Of a stretch of 64,000 nt of DNA, positions 24,868 to 33,610 are shown one piece after another. The notes beneath the pieces are model-generated. The model made no database searches. It had not been told where the DNA came from and saw nothing but the letters and a program-made list of their open reading frames with translations. Position numbers and translations under genes: made by a program. This DNA comes from Streptomyces sp. PsTaAH-137 (GTDB lineage: Bacteria > Actinomycetota > Actinomycetes > Streptomycetales > Streptomycetaceae): the NCBI RefSeq assembly GCF_003259365.1, contig NZ_QLLY01000003.1:531063-595062 (forward strand), in the 5' to 3' direction. The stretch's first letter is position 1; each line of letters begins with the position of its first letter.

Positions 24868-25265
24868 GCGCCGCGGACCGCCCGGTGGGCATCGACGAAC
24901 TGCTCGAACGCGTACGGTCCGGCCTCGACCGGGTCGAGGCGCCGGAGGCGTACAAGGCGGCGACGGCGGGCGAGGCCCTGATCGTCGACATCCGCTACGC
25001 GGCACTGCGCGAGCGCGACGGGCTGATTCCCGGGGCCCTCGTGGTCGAGCGCAACGAGCTGGAGTGGCGCCTCGATCCGCAGGGCAGCCACCGCGCCCCC
25101 GAGGCGACCGGTCACGACCTGCGGGTCGTGGTGGTCTGCAACGAGGGCTACGCGTCGAGCCTCGCGGCCGCCTCCTTGCGGCAGTTGGGGCTGCACCGGG
25201 CGACGGACCTGGTGGGCGGGTTCCAGGCGTGGCGCGCGGCGGGGCTTCCGGTGTCCGCGCACTGA
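24864..25265 (+). CDS. Rhodanese-like sulfurtransferase
   Basis: A 133-residue single rhodanese domain. The active-site Cys lies in VVVVCNEGYASSLAAASLRQLG; the CNEGYASS loop is typical of short rhodaneses. The front half has ALIVDIRYAALRERDGLIPGALVVERNELEWRLDP and the C-terminus ends GGFQAWRAAGLPV. It starts at GTG 24864, overlapping the cysteine dioxygenase stop, so the two are almost certainly co-expressed. It may handle sulfite or thiosulfate arising from cysteine sulfinate; this is inference from context. Confidence 0.87.
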   Translation: MSAADRPVGIDELLERVRSGLDRVEAPEAYKAATAGEALIVDIRYAALRERDGLIPGALVVERNELEWRLDPQGSHRAPEATGHDLRVVVVCNEGYASSLAAASLRQLGLHRATDLVGGFQAWRAAGLPVSAH

Positions 25266-25302
25266 CTCCGGTCACCCCTCGACCGGGGCGACGGTGACGG
25301 GG

Positions 25303-27843
25303 TCACTCCTTCGCCGTCGCCACGGTCACGGGCCGGACCCGCAGGGCGGCCCGGCCCGGCAGTGCCGTCGCCGTGAGCGCGAGGACGGCGGCGGCCGCGA
25401 CCACGGTGACGTACGTCAGGGGCAGGACGGCCGGGGCCGCCGTGCCGGTCATGCCGAGGCTGAACGCGCTGAGGACGGCGGCCGCGATCCCGCTGCCGAG
25501 GCCCACTCCCATGAGGACGACGGTCAGCGCCTCGACCCGCAGCATGCGCAGCACCTGGCGCCGCGTCGCTCCGGCGAGCCGGAGCAGGGCGAACTCGCGG
25601 ATCCGCTCGGACACCGACATCGCGAGCGTGTTGACGACGGCGATGGCGGTGAAGGCGAGGACCAGGGCCATCGCGATGATGTTGACCTCGGCGTCGGCCT
25701 GCTGCCGCTCGGCCCGCAGCCCGTCGGCAGCGCTCGGCGAGAGAACGCGGACGCCCGGGAACTCATCCAGGGCGGCCGTGAGTTGTTCCTGTGAGCGGCT
25801 GGTGGAGACGAGCACGGAGGAGGCGAGCGGATTGTCGACGTGGCGCGAGAGCAGATCGTGGGCGAGGGTCAGATCGCCGAAGCCGAGACCCCGCGCGTAG
25901 ACGGCGGCGACGGTCAGGGTGACGGGCGTGCCGTCCCCGAGCGTCAGTTTCAGGGTGCTGCCGGGCTTCAGCTGCTGCTGATCGGCGGCGAGTTCACTGA
26001 CGGCGACCGAGCGCGCCCCGAAGCGCTTCAGCGATCCCGCGGTGACGTCCGGGTCCCAGGTCCGGGTGAGGCCGGCCGTGGTGAGGCCCTGCACCGGGTA
26101 CTTGTCGAGGCCGACCCGGACGGTGGAGCGGACGACCTCGGTGGCGGTGGTCCCGCGCTCCCGGCGCAGCTCACGCACGGCCGCCGCCGGGACACCGGGG
26201 CCCTGCGCGGTGACCACCGAGTCGGCGCGGACACCTGCCCGCGCCTGGGCCCGGGCGGCGTCCCCCAGGGTGGGCTGGACGAACAGGACGGTGCAGGTCA
26301 TGCCGACGAGGAGGGTGAGCGGGGTGACGACGGCGGCCATCCGCGCCGCGTGCCCCTTCAGGTTCGCCGTGGCGAGCCGGGCCGCGGGACCGACCATGCG
26401 CAGCGGCCGCCCCAGGACGGCGGCGGTCGCCCGGACCAGGAGCGGGCCGAGCAGGGAGACGGCCACCGCGAGCACGACGACGGACAGAAACGTCACCGGG
26501 GTCGAGGCGGCCTCGGTGCGCAGCCCGGCCAGCACGACGACGAGCACGGTGCCGCCGGCCAGGGCGACGAGCCCGGCGACGGTCCTGAGCAGCGCGGGCC
26601 GCACCGGCGCGGCGCTCGCTTCGGAGAGGGCGGCGGCGGGCCTGATCCGGCCGATGCGCCGGGCGGCGACGCGGGTGGCGGCCCAGGCGCCGAACAGGGT
26701 GGCGGCGAGCCCGGCGGCGACCGGGAAGAAGCTCACGGTGCGCTCAAGAGTGGGCGGTACGGACCCGAGCTCGACGAAGCGCCCGTACAGCCATCCGCCG
26801 AGCGGCAGCCCGGCGAGGGAGCCGACGGTCCCGGCCGCGGCGCCGACGACCAGCGCCTCGCATCCGAGGAGTCTGCGGATCTGGCGCGGGGTGGCGGCGA
26901 TGGCGCGCAGCAGGGCCAGTTCGCGGTAGCGCTGCTGCACGGACAGGGCGAAGGTGCCGACGACGACGAGAACGGCGACGAGCAGGGACGTGCCGCCCAT
27001 GGCCCCGCCCATGCTGACGAGCTTGACCCGCGCTCCGGCCGCGTCCAGGAACTCGACGGGTCCGCGTGCGTCCCCGGCGGTGACCTGCGCCGTCGTCCCG
27101 TCGAGCGCCGCGGCGACGGCCTGCTTCAACTCACCGACGTCCCGGCCCCGTTCGGGCAGGACGCCGATCGCCGTCACCTGCCCGGGATGCCCGGCGAGCC
27201 GCTCCGCCTCCGCGGTGGAGAAGAACAGCGAGGTCTGGCGGGCGACCGTGGCGCCGGCACCGGGTTCGGCGATCCCTGTCACCCGGTACGTACGGGGATC
27301 CTGGGTGGACTGCACCGTGAGCCGACCGCCGACGGTGAGACGGGCGCGGTCGGCGAGATCGCGGTCCACCACGATGTCCCCGCCGGATGTGGGTGCGGTG
27401 CCCGCGGCCAGTGTGTAGGGGGTCAGGGCTGCGGAGTTCCAGGCATGTCCGTAGGCGGGCCGGTCGGGATCGGCGGCGCCCGACGCCAACGGCTCGGCGA
27501 GGAAGGTCAGTTCGGGCACGGCCCGCCGCACGCCGGGCACGGCGCGCACCTTCCGCACGATGTCCTGTGACAGCCAGGCCCGCTCGGCGATGGGCTTGGC
27601 CTTGTGCTTGACCTTCGTCTTGCCCTTCTTGTGCTTGACGATCGTCCGGTGCACGGACTGGTCGGCGGAGACCAGTACCGGGGCGGCCCCGTAGCGCTCG
27701 GTGCGCACGGTGCCGCGCAGGCCCGTCTCCAGCAGGGTGCCGCAGGCGGTGACCAGGGCGGCGGCGCACATCAGCGCGAGAAAGGCCCCCAGGAACCCGC
27801 CCTTCCGGTCGCGCACGGTCTGCAGTGCGTAGCGCAGCATCAT
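25303..27843 (-). CDS. FtsX-like ABC transporter permease, two repeats
   Basis: An 846-residue MacB/FtsX-type permease (DUF214 layout). The N-terminal helix is FLGAFLALMCAAALVTACGTLL, followed by a large extracytoplasmic region (about 50-250), three helices around SLLVAVLVVVGTFALSVQQRYRELALLRAIAATPRQIRRLL, a second unit and a final triple helix starting INIIAMALVLAFTAIAVVNTLAMSVSERIREFALLRLAGATRRQVLRML. The repeated ELALLRxxxATxRQxxRxL loops contact an ATPase. No ATPase gene adjoins it: recX is upstream and the rhodanese gene is convergent. ATG at 27843 (or 27840) is the probable start. Such exporters handle lipids, peptides or macrolides; the substrate is unknown. Confidence 0.85.
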   Translation of the reverse strand: MMLRYALQTVRDRKGGFLGAFLALMCAAALVTACGTLLETGLRGTVRTERYGAAPVLVSADQSVHRTIVKHKKGKTKVKHKAKPIAERAWLSQDIVRKVRAVPGVRRAVPELTFLAEPLASGAADPDRPAYGHAWNSAALTPYTLAAGTAPTSGGDIVVDRDLADRARLTVGGRLTVQSTQDPRTYRVTGIAEPGAGATVARQTSLFFSTAEAERLAGHPGQVTAIGVLPERGRDVGELKQAVAAALDGTTAQVTAGDARGPVEFLDAAGARVKLVSMGGAMGGTSLLVAVLVVVGTFALSVQQRYRELALLRAIAATPRQIRRLLGCEALVVGAAAGTVGSLAGLPLGGWLYGRFVELGSVPPTLERTVSFFPVAAGLAATLFGAWAATRVAARRIGRIRPAAALSEASAAPVRPALLRTVAGLVALAGGTVLVVVLAGLRTEAASTPVTFLSVVVLAVAVSLLGPLLVRATAAVLGRPLRMVGPAARLATANLKGHAARMAAVVTPLTLLVGMTCTVLFVQPTLGDAARAQARAGVRADSVVTAQGPGVPAAAVRELRRERGTTATEVVRSTVRVGLDKYPVQGLTTAGLTRTWDPDVTAGSLKRFGARSVAVSELAADQQQLKPGSTLKLTLGDGTPVTLTVAAVYARGLGFGDLTLAHDLLSRHVDNPLASSVLVSTSRSQEQLTAALDEFPGVRVLSPSAADGLRAERQQADAEVNIIAMALVLAFTAIAVVNTLAMSVSERIREFALLRLAGATRRQVLRMLRVEALTVVLMGVGLGSGIAAAVLSAFSLGMTGTAAPAVLPLTYVTVVAAAAVLALTATALPGRAALRVRPVTVATAKE

Positions 27844-27996
27844 GACGTCATCCGGTGAACCGTGCGCAGCTTCAAGGTCATGCGCCCACGATGGCCCGCG
27901 CACCACGCCCCGCACACTGCGGCGTCCAGGCGTCTTGGGGTGGGGTAAACCCCACCCGCCCGCCGATCAGTCCACCGCTCGGTCCTCCGCCACTCG

Positions 27997-28773
27997 CTAC
28001 TCCGCGAACCCCAAGTCCTCGGTGTCCTCCCCCTCTTCCTCCAGCGCCTGCCGGACCACCCGAAGCGCCATGCCCTCGGGATAGCCCTTGCGGGCGAGCA
28101 TCCCCGCGAGGCGGCGCAGCCTCTTGTCACGGTCGAGGCCGCGTGTGGAGCGGAGCTTGCGGGCGACGAGGTCGCGCGCGGTCTCCTCCTCCTGCTCGGA
28201 GTCGAGCTGCCCCACCGCTTCGTCGATCACAGTGGAGTCCACTCCCTTGGTGCGCAGCTCACGCGCGAGCGCCCGGCGCGCCAGGCCCCGCCCGTGGTGC
28301 CGGGACTCGACCCAGGCGTCGGCGAAGGCACTGTCGTTGATCAGTCCGACCTCCTCGAACCGGGACAGCACCTCCTCCGCCACGTCGTCCGGGATCTCCC
28401 GCTTGCGCAGCGCGTCGGCGAGCTGCTTGCGCGTGCGCGGGGTCCCGGTGAGCAGCCGCAGGCAGATGTTCCGCGCCCGCTCCGCCGGGTCCCCCGAGGG
28501 CTCGCCCCGCTCGGCTCTAGGAGAGTCGGGCGGACCATCGTCCTGCGTGGCGCCGGACGGATCCCCGAATCCGCGCCTGCGCCGCCGCCCGCGCGGTCCG
28601 GCCCCGCCGCGCGAACGTCCACCACGGCGCGGCCCGTCCACCGCGCCGTCCCCCGCTTCGACGTCGTGACCGGCCTCCCCGTCCACGGCATCGTCGTACG
28701 CCCTCTCGCCCGCACGCCCCCGATCGGCGGTGGGGAGGGCGTCGTACTCGGCCCAGTCGGTTCGTCGTGTCAC
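27997..28773 (-). CDS. recX: RecA regulatory protein RecX
   Basis: A 258-residue RecX/OraA protein that inhibits or modulates RecA filaments. The conserved three-helix repeats run from about residue 98: ARNICLRLLTGTPRTRKQLADALRKREIPDDVAEEVLSRFEEVGLINDSAFADAWVESR, then RRALARELRTKGVD and KRLRRLAGMLARKGYPEGMALRVVRQAL. The N-terminal 95 residues are a charged, Gly/Arg-rich tail common in actinomycetes. It starts 3 bp after the recA stop and is read from the recA promoter. Confidence 0.92.
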   Translation of the reverse strand: MTRRTDWAEYDALPTADRGRAGERAYDDAVDGEAGHDVEAGDGAVDGPRRGGRSRGGAGPRGRRRRRGFGDPSGATQDDGPPDSPRAERGEPSGDPAERARNICLRLLTGTPRTRKQLADALRKREIPDDVAEEVLSRFEEVGLINDSAFADAWVESRHHGRGLARRALARELRTKGVDSTVIDEAVGQLDSEQEEETARDLVARKLRSTRGLDRDKRLRRLAGMLARKGYPEGMALRVVRQALEEEGEDTEDLGFAE

Positions 28774-28776
28774 GGA

Positions 28777-29895
28777 CTAGCTCTTGGCCGCCGCGGCCTT
28801 GGACTTGGCGGCCTTGGGAGCGGGGACGGTCTTCGCGTCCTCGGCGGCGGGGGCGGCCGCCGCTTCCTCGCCCGCCTCGACGGCCGGCTCCTCCACCTTC
28901 TTGACGCCGACGCCCAGCTTCTCCTTGATCTTCCGCTCGATCTCGTTGGCCAGGTCGGGGTTGTCCTTCAGGAAGTTGCGGGCGTTCTCCTTGCCCTGGC
29001 CGAGCTGGTCGCCCTCGTACGTGTACCAGGCGCCGGCCTTGCGGACGAAGCCGTGCTCCACGCCCATGTCGATCAGGCCGCCCTCGCGGGAGATGCCCTG
29101 CCCGTAGAGGATGTCGAACTCGGCCTGCTTGAAGGGCGGCGCGACCTTGTTCTTGACGACCTTGACGCGGGTGCGGTTGCCCACCGCGTCCGTGCCGTCC
29201 TTCAGGGTCTCGATGCGGCGGATGTCCATGCGCACCGAGGCGTAGAACTTCAGCGCGCGGCCACCGGTCGTGGTCTCCGGCGAGCCGAACATCACGCCGA
29301 TCTTCTCGCGGAGCTGGTTGATGAAGATCGCGGTGGTCTTGGACTGGTTGAGCGCGCTGGTGATCTTCCGGAGCGCCTGGCTCATCAGTCGGGCCTGCAG
29401 ACCGACGTGCGAGTCACCCATCTCGCCCTCGATCTCCGCGCGCGGGACGAGCGCGGCGACGGAGTCGATGACGATCAGGTCGAGGGCGCCGGAGCGGACC
29501 AGCATGTCGACGATCTCCAGAGCCTGCTCGCCGTTGTCCGGCTGGGACAGGATCAGGTTGTCGATGTCGACGCCGAGCTTCTTGGCGTACTCGGGGTCGA
29601 GGGCGTGCTCGGCGTCCACGAAGGCCACCGCGCCGCCCGCCTTCTGGGCATTGGCGACGGCGTGCAGGGTCAGGGTCGTCTTACCGGAGGACTCCGGGCC
29701 GTAGATCTCCACCACGCGGCCGCGCGGGATGCCGCCGACGCCCAGCGCCACGTCGAGCGCGGTCGAGCCGGTCGAGATGACCTCGATGGGCTCGTTCGTC
29801 CGCTCGCCCATGCGCATGACCGCGCCCTTGCCGAATTGCCGTTCAATCTGTGCGAGCGCGGCGTCGAGCGCCTTCTCGCGGTCGGTTCCTGCCAT
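28777..29895 (-). CDS. recA: Recombinase RecA
   Basis: The 372-residue DNA recombinase. Walker A is GPESSGKTT, the L1 loop region is [28 protein letters not shown], the L2 loop lies in [31 protein letters not shown], and the filament-interface N-terminus starts [24 protein letters not shown]. The C-terminal tail is Ala/Lys/Glu-rich (KSKAAAAKS). It acts in homologous repair and LexA self-cleavage. The upstream region carries a damage-type promoter (29939-29961) and a LexA-box-like site (30070-30081). It is followed directly by recX. Confidence 0.98.
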   Translation of the reverse strand: MAGTDREKALDAALAQIERQFGKGAVMRMGERTNEPIEVISTGSTALDVALGVGGIPRGRVVEIYGPESSGKTTLTLHAVANAQKAGGAVAFVDAEHALDPEYAKKLGVDIDNLILSQPDNGEQALEIVDMLVRSGALDLIVIDSVAALVPRAEIEGEMGDSHVGLQARLMSQALRKITSALNQSKTTAIFINQLREKIGVMFGSPETTTGGRALKFYASVRMDIRRIETLKDGTDAVGNRTRVKVVKNKVAPPFKQAEFDILYGQGISREGGLIDMGVEHGFVRKAGAWYTYEGDQLGQGKENARNFLKDNPDLANEIERKIKEKLGVGVKKVEEPAVEAGEEAAAAPAAEDAKTVPAPKAAKSKAAAAKS

Positions 29896-29938
29896 GGGTT
29901 CCACCCGGTTTGCTTGAGTCGATCGCTTCACGTCAAAG

Positions 29939-29961
29939 ACGCTAACGCCTGCCACTGACAA
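29939..29961 (-). promoter_or_regulatory. recA damage-inducible promoter, RecA-NDp/PafBC type
   Basis: On the minus strand TTGTCAGTG (29953-29961), 8 bp and TAGCGT (29939-29944) match TTGTCRGTG-N8-TANNNT exactly. This motif drives LexA-independent, PafBC-dependent induction in mycobacteria and was first described for Streptomyces recA. The transcript would start near 29932, about 37 nt before the ATG. Confidence 0.85.
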
Positions 29962-30069
29962 TCGGCCTCGACGCCCGTCAGCCTGTGGATAACTCGAGGC
30001 TCTTCGCCCGGCGACTCTCCCCGAATCCCTTGGGATTACTGGCACGAAGAGCCCCTGGACCTTCCATAA

Positions 30070-30081
30070 GAAAGGATGTTC
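30070..30081 (-). promoter_or_regulatory. LexA (SOS) box-like site upstream of recA
   Basis: On the minus strand GAACATCCTTTC resembles the actinobacterial SOS box (GAAC-N4-GTTC) with one mismatch in the right half, within a TCGAAC context. It lies about 140 bp upstream of the RecA-NDp start. The remaining part of the 29896-30237 intergenic region shows no further gene or clear promoter. Confidence 0.5.
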
Positions 30082-30237
30082 GATTTTGGTGTCAAGCGCA
30101 CCACGCGGCACAGGAGCAAGTCCTGCCCCGTCTCCGCCACACCTCCGGCCCTCCGCCACGGGTACTCCCCGGGGCGTACGCCGAGTGACTCCGGCCGGAG
30201 GACGCCCGTGCGGGCCCGCGCGACGAGCCTTGTCCTC

Positions 30238-31008
30238 ATGGACCTCTCCCACCCCTGCCCCGTGGAACGCCGGAGCACCCCGGTCGAGCGGCTCTGTCAC
30301 ACGACCGGAGCCGTCCTGGTCGTGTCGGGGCTCGTCCATGCCGTGGTGTTCGCGGTCGACGGCGGCCCGTGGGACGGCCCCGTCTCCTGGCGCAAGCCCG
30401 TCACCTTCGGGCTCTCCTTCGGCCTGACGCTGATGGCCCTCACCTGGGTGACGTCGTATCTGCGCGTCGGCGCCCGGCTGCGCGGCATCCTGCTCGTGGT
30501 GTTCGCCGCGGACTGTGTCCTGGAGGTCGGCGGCATCACCCTCCAGGCGTGGCGCAAGGTGCCGTCGCACCTGGACATGGAGACCGGCTTCGACACGGCG
30601 GTCTCCCTGTCGCTCGCCGTGGGCGGCGGTGTCCTGCTGGTGCTCCTGACGGTCTTCGCCGTGCTCTCCTTCCGCACGCGTCCGAGCGGGTGCACGGGGA
30701 TGCCGCTCGCCGTGCGCGCCGGTTTCGCCGTCCTCCTCGTGGGTCTCGCCTCGGGCGCGGCCATGATCGCGCGGGGTGTCGTGCTGACCAGGAGCGGACA
30801 TCAGGAGGCGGCGTACCACTCGACGGCCGCGCTCAAGCCGCTGCACGGGGTCAGCCTGCACGCCGTGCTCGTCCTGCCGGCCCTGGCCTGGCTGATGTCG
30901 CGTACGGCATGGCGGGACCGCACCAAGGAACGGGTCATGTACGGCGCGGTGGCCTGCTACACGGTGGCGGTTCTCGCGGCGGGCGCCTGGGCCGCCGTCA
31001 CGTACTGA
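30238..31008 (+). CDS. Multi-pass membrane protein of unknown function
   Basis: A roughly 256-residue integral membrane protein with about six to seven hydrophobic segments: [123 protein letters not shown] and [20 protein letters not shown]. No catalytic motif was recognised. ATG at 30238 is the most reasonable start, since the frame open from 30076 would add an unlikely Arg-rich tail across the recA control region. It is divergent from recA and convergent with the AI-2E-family gene. Confidence 0.6.
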   Translation: MDLSHPCPVERRSTPVERLCHTTGAVLVVSGLVHAVVFAVDGGPWDGPVSWRKPVTFGLSFGLTLMALTWVTSYLRVGARLRGILLVVFAADCVLEVGGITLQAWRKVPSHLDMETGFDTAVSLSLAVGGGVLLVLLTVFAVLSFRTRPSGCTGMPLAVRAGFAVLLVGLASGAAMIARGVVLTRSGHQEAAYHSTAALKPLHGVSLHAVLVLPALAWLMSRTAWRDRTKERVMYGAVACYTVAVLAAGAWAAVTY

Positions 31009-31035
31009 CGCCCGGCCCGGCCGCCCTCAGGCCGG

Positions 31036-32325
31036 CTATTCGGTCCCGGAGTCCCGGGACTCGGAGGAGTCCCGCGCCTCGGAGTCGGCAGCGGACGCGG
31101 CGTCCGGATGGTTCGGCCCGTTCAGGGCGCGCCGCATGCGCGCGAGGAGCGACGCACCGCCTCGCCTGCGCGGCCCCCGCACGCGCGGGTCGTCCGTCAC
31201 GTCGTACCGCTTCACGTACGCCCCGAGGAACGCCTGCAGCGTGGCGACGGCGGGGATCGCGATGAGCGCCCCCACGGCGCCGAGCAGCGCGGTGCCCGCG
31301 ATGACCGATCCGAAGGCGACGGCGGGGTGGATGTCCACCGTCTTCGCGGTCAGCTTCGGCTGCAGCATGTAGTTCTCGAACTGCTGGTAGACCACCACGA
31401 AGATGAGCACCCACAGCGCGTACCAGGGGTCCACCGTGAAGGCGATCAGCATCGGCAGCGCGCCCGCCAGATAGGTGCCGATCGTCGGGATGAACTGCGA
31501 GACGAGTCCGACCCACACGGCGAGCACGGGCGCGTACGGCACTCCGAGCGCCTGCAGCAGGATGTAGTGCGCGATCCCGGAGATGAGCGCCATCAGTCCG
31601 CGCGAGTACAGATAGCCGCCCGTCTTGTCGACGGCGATCTCCCACGCGCGCACCACCTCGGCCTGCTTGGCGGGCGGCAGCACCGAGCACAGCGCGCGTC
31701 TCAGGCGCGGGCCGTCCGCGGCGAAGTAGAACGAGAACAGGGTGATCGTCAGCAGCTGGAAGAGCGCGCCGAGCACCTGCCCGGACACATCGAGGACACC
31801 GGTCGCACTGTTCTGCACGTACTTCTGCAGCCAGTCCGAGTGCAGCAGGCTGTCCTGGACCTCGACGCGGCTCAGGTCCGTGTGGAACGTCGTGTTGACC
31901 CAGCTGATGAGCTGGTCGAGATACTTCGGGAAGTCCTCGACCATGTCGACGACCTGGCCGGCCAGCATCGAACTGAGCAGGAAGACGAACCCGGCGGTCG
32001 CGATCATCACGCCGAGGAAGACGAACCCGGTGGCGAGGCCGCGGCGCAGCCCGCGCGCCGCCATCCAGCTCACCGCGGGCTCGATGGCGAGCGCCAGGAA
32101 GAACGCGATCAACACGTTGATCAGCAGTCCTGTGACCTGGTGGAAGGCCCAGCTGCCCAGCTGGAAACAGGCGATGAGGGCCAGGGCGAGCACCATGGCG
32201 CGCGGCAGCCAGCGCGGCATCCCCGCGCGCGCGGCGGACACCGGACCCGAGGGCGGCTCGGGCGGCATCGTGCCGGGCGGTGCGGCGTCGGTCTTCACCT
32301 GGAGGTTCTCGTCTGTCGCTGCCAC
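31036..32325 (-). CDS. AI-2E family (PerM/TqsA) transporter
   Basis: A roughly 429-residue multi-pass protein of the AI-2E exporter/UPF0118 family. Around eight helices are seen, including LLINVLIAFFLALAIEPAVSW, ATGFVFLGVMIATAGFVFLLS, LLTITLFSFYFAADGPRLRRAL, GVPYAPVLAVWVGLVSQFIPTIGTYLAGALPMLIAF and IFVVVYQQFENYMLQPKL. The QFIPTIGTYLAG and VVYQQFENYMLQP blocks are diagnostic. The substrate is unknown; homologues export signals or act as Na+/H+ antiporters. GTG at 32325 is a reasonable start, but the upstream frame stays open to 32355. The C-terminus is an acidic and basic tail. Confidence 0.83.
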   Translation of the reverse strand: MAATDENLQVKTDAAPPGTMPPEPPSGPVSAARAGMPRWLPRAMVLALALIACFQLGSWAFHQVTGLLINVLIAFFLALAIEPAVSWMAARGLRRGLATGFVFLGVMIATAGFVFLLSSMLAGQVVDMVEDFPKYLDQLISWVNTTFHTDLSRVEVQDSLLHSDWLQKYVQNSATGVLDVSGQVLGALFQLLTITLFSFYFAADGPRLRRALCSVLPPAKQAEVVRAWEIAVDKTGGYLYSRGLMALISGIAHYILLQALGVPYAPVLAVWVGLVSQFIPTIGTYLAGALPMLIAFTVDPWYALWVLIFVVVYQQFENYMLQPKLTAKTVDIHPAVAFGSVIAGTALLGAVGALIAIPAVATLQAFLGAYVKRYDVTDDPRVRGPRRRGGASLLARMRRALNGPNHPDAASAADSEARDSSESRDSGTE

Positions 32326-32385
32326 GCTGCCCAGTCTCACCCACACCACGGACAATCTGTGCCACGCGCCGGGAATCGGGCCCGC

Positions 32386-32580
32386 TCAGCGCTTGTCCTG
32401 AGGCACGTCCATCGTGGTGCACACCACCTGCCAGACGTCCTTCGCGTCCCAGCCGGCGTCCAGCGCCTCGTGGACCGTGTGCCCGCCGAGACCCGCCATC
32501 ACATGGTCGCGCGCGAAGGTGTCGGCGTACCCGGACCCGAAGTGATCCGCCATCCGCTGCCAGAAGACCGTCAACCGCAT
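32386..32580 (-). CDS. DUF3046 family protein
   Basis: A 64-residue cytoplasmic protein beginning MRLTVFWQRMADHFG and containing YADTFARDHVMAGLGGHTVHEALDAGWDAKDVWQVVC. This is the actinobacterial DUF3046 family, often encoded near recA/recX. No function is established. It is immediately upstream of the AI-2E-family gene on the same strand, about 60 bp away, and divergent from the gene at 32660. Confidence 0.85.
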   Translation of the reverse strand: MRLTVFWQRMADHFGSGYADTFARDHVMAGLGGHTVHEALDAGWDAKDVWQVVCTTMDVPQDKR

Positions 32581-32625
32581 GACTCCAGTATCCCGCCCCT
32601 GAGAGTGCAGCCGTGCCGGGGAGTC

Positions 32626-32653
32626 TTGTTGAGAACGCTTTCCGTCCTACGGT
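32626..32653 (+). promoter_or_regulatory. Candidate promoter giving a leaderless transcript
   Basis: TTGTTG (32626-32631), a 16-bp spacer and TACGGT (32648-32653) place the start about 7 nt on, at the A of ATG 32660. No ribosome binding site precedes that ATG, which supports a leaderless mRNA. Confidence 0.4.
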
Positions 32654-32659
32654 CGGTGC

Positions 32660-33610
32660 ATGGCCGAAACCGGAGCATCTCCACTCCCCTCATCGCCGTC
32701 GCCGCACTCCCCGCTCTCCCGTGCCGAGCACTTCGTCTGGCTGACCGCGCGCGTCCTGGAGCAGCGCCGGTTCGCCTATCACTTCCTGTCGGGTTCGCCC
32801 GCCGCGGCCGACGCCGTGGAGACCGCCCTGGCCGCCTACCGCAACGAGGACGACGGGTACGGGCACGCTCTCGAACCGGATCTGCGCGGCCCCGTCAGCC
32901 AGCCGCTGCACACCGGTCACGCGCTGCGCGTGCTGGACTCCATCGGGCGCTGTTCGGGGCAGCGGGTGGAACGCGTGTGCCGTTACCTCACGACGGTCTC
33001 CACCCCGGAAGGCGCCCTTCCGGCAGTGCATCCCAGCCAACGCGGCTACCCCCACGCCCCGTTCGTGCCCGTCGTGGACGATCCGCCGAGCGACCTGCTC
33101 GCCACCGGTCCGGTGGTCGGTCTGCTGCACCGCAACGAGGTCTGGCACGCGTGGTTGTTCCGCGCCACCGACTTCTGCTGGTCGGCCGTCGAGTCACTGA
33201 AGGTCTCGCACCCGTACGAGATCCATGCGGCGATCGCCTTCCTCGACGGTGTACCGGACCGCTCACGCGCGCGGGCGGCCGCCGACCGGCTGGGGCGGCT
33301 CGTACGGGAACAGCGGCTCGTGGTGCTCGATCCGGAGCGGGTGGGCGACTACCCGGTGGCCCCCGGCTACGCGCCGGGCGAGCATCACTACCCGTACGAC
33401 TACGCGAAGGCCCCCGAGTCGCTGGCGCGCTCCTGGTTCACCGAGGAGGAGATGGCCCGCGCGCTCGACCATCTGCGGGGCGAGCAGCAGGAGGACGGCG
33501 GCTGGCCGGTCAACTGGCGGCAGTGGGCGCCGGGAACGGCCCTGGAGGCACGTCCCATGGTGACGATCGAGGCCCTGTGCACCCTGCGTGCCTACGGCCG
33601 TCCCTTGTAG
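32660..33610 (+). CDS. Alpha/alpha-toroid (prenyltransferase-like) hypothetical protein
   Basis: A 316-residue cytoplasmic protein. Repeats of the type YRNEDDGYGHALEPDLRGP (about 60-80) and LRGEQQEDGGWPVNWRQWAPGTALEARPMVTIEALCTLRAYG (C-terminal) resemble the QW/toroid repeats of terpene cyclases and protein prenyltransferase beta subunits. The catalytic DxDD or zinc ligands of those families are not evident. The function is unknown. It may start on a leaderless mRNA from the promoter at 32626-32653. Its 3' end overlaps the convergent PucR-family gene by 19 bp. Confidence 0.75.
   Translation: MAETGASPLPSSPSPHSPLSRAEHFVWLTARVLEQRRFAYHFLSGSPAAADAVETALAAYRNEDDGYGHALEPDLRGPVSQPLHTGHALRVLDSIGRCSGQRVERVCRYLTTVSTPEGALPAVHPSQRGYPHAPFVPVVDDPPSDLLATGPVVGLLHRNEVWHAWLFRATDFCWSAVESLKVSHPYEIHAAIAFLDGVPDRSRARAAADRLGRLVREQRLVVLDPERVGDYPVAPGYAPGEHHYPYDYAKAPESLARSWFTEEEMARALDHLRGEQQEDGGWPVNWRQWAPGTALEARPMVTIEALCTLRAYGRPL

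Noticed and set aside
25271..25298. GTCACC/GGTGAC stem between the rhodanese and permease genes
   Set aside because: Only 6 bp pair, with a long loop; too weak to call a terminator.
27844..27885. Thirteen-codon frame overlapping the FtsX-type permease start (ATGA)
   Set aside because: No ribosome binding site precedes it and there is no sign of conservation; it could be a coupling peptide but cannot be supported.
29985..30188. Small open frame in the recA upstream region
   Set aside because: It crosses the LexA-like box, lacks a ribosome binding site and encodes a low-complexity Arg/Pro-rich sequence.
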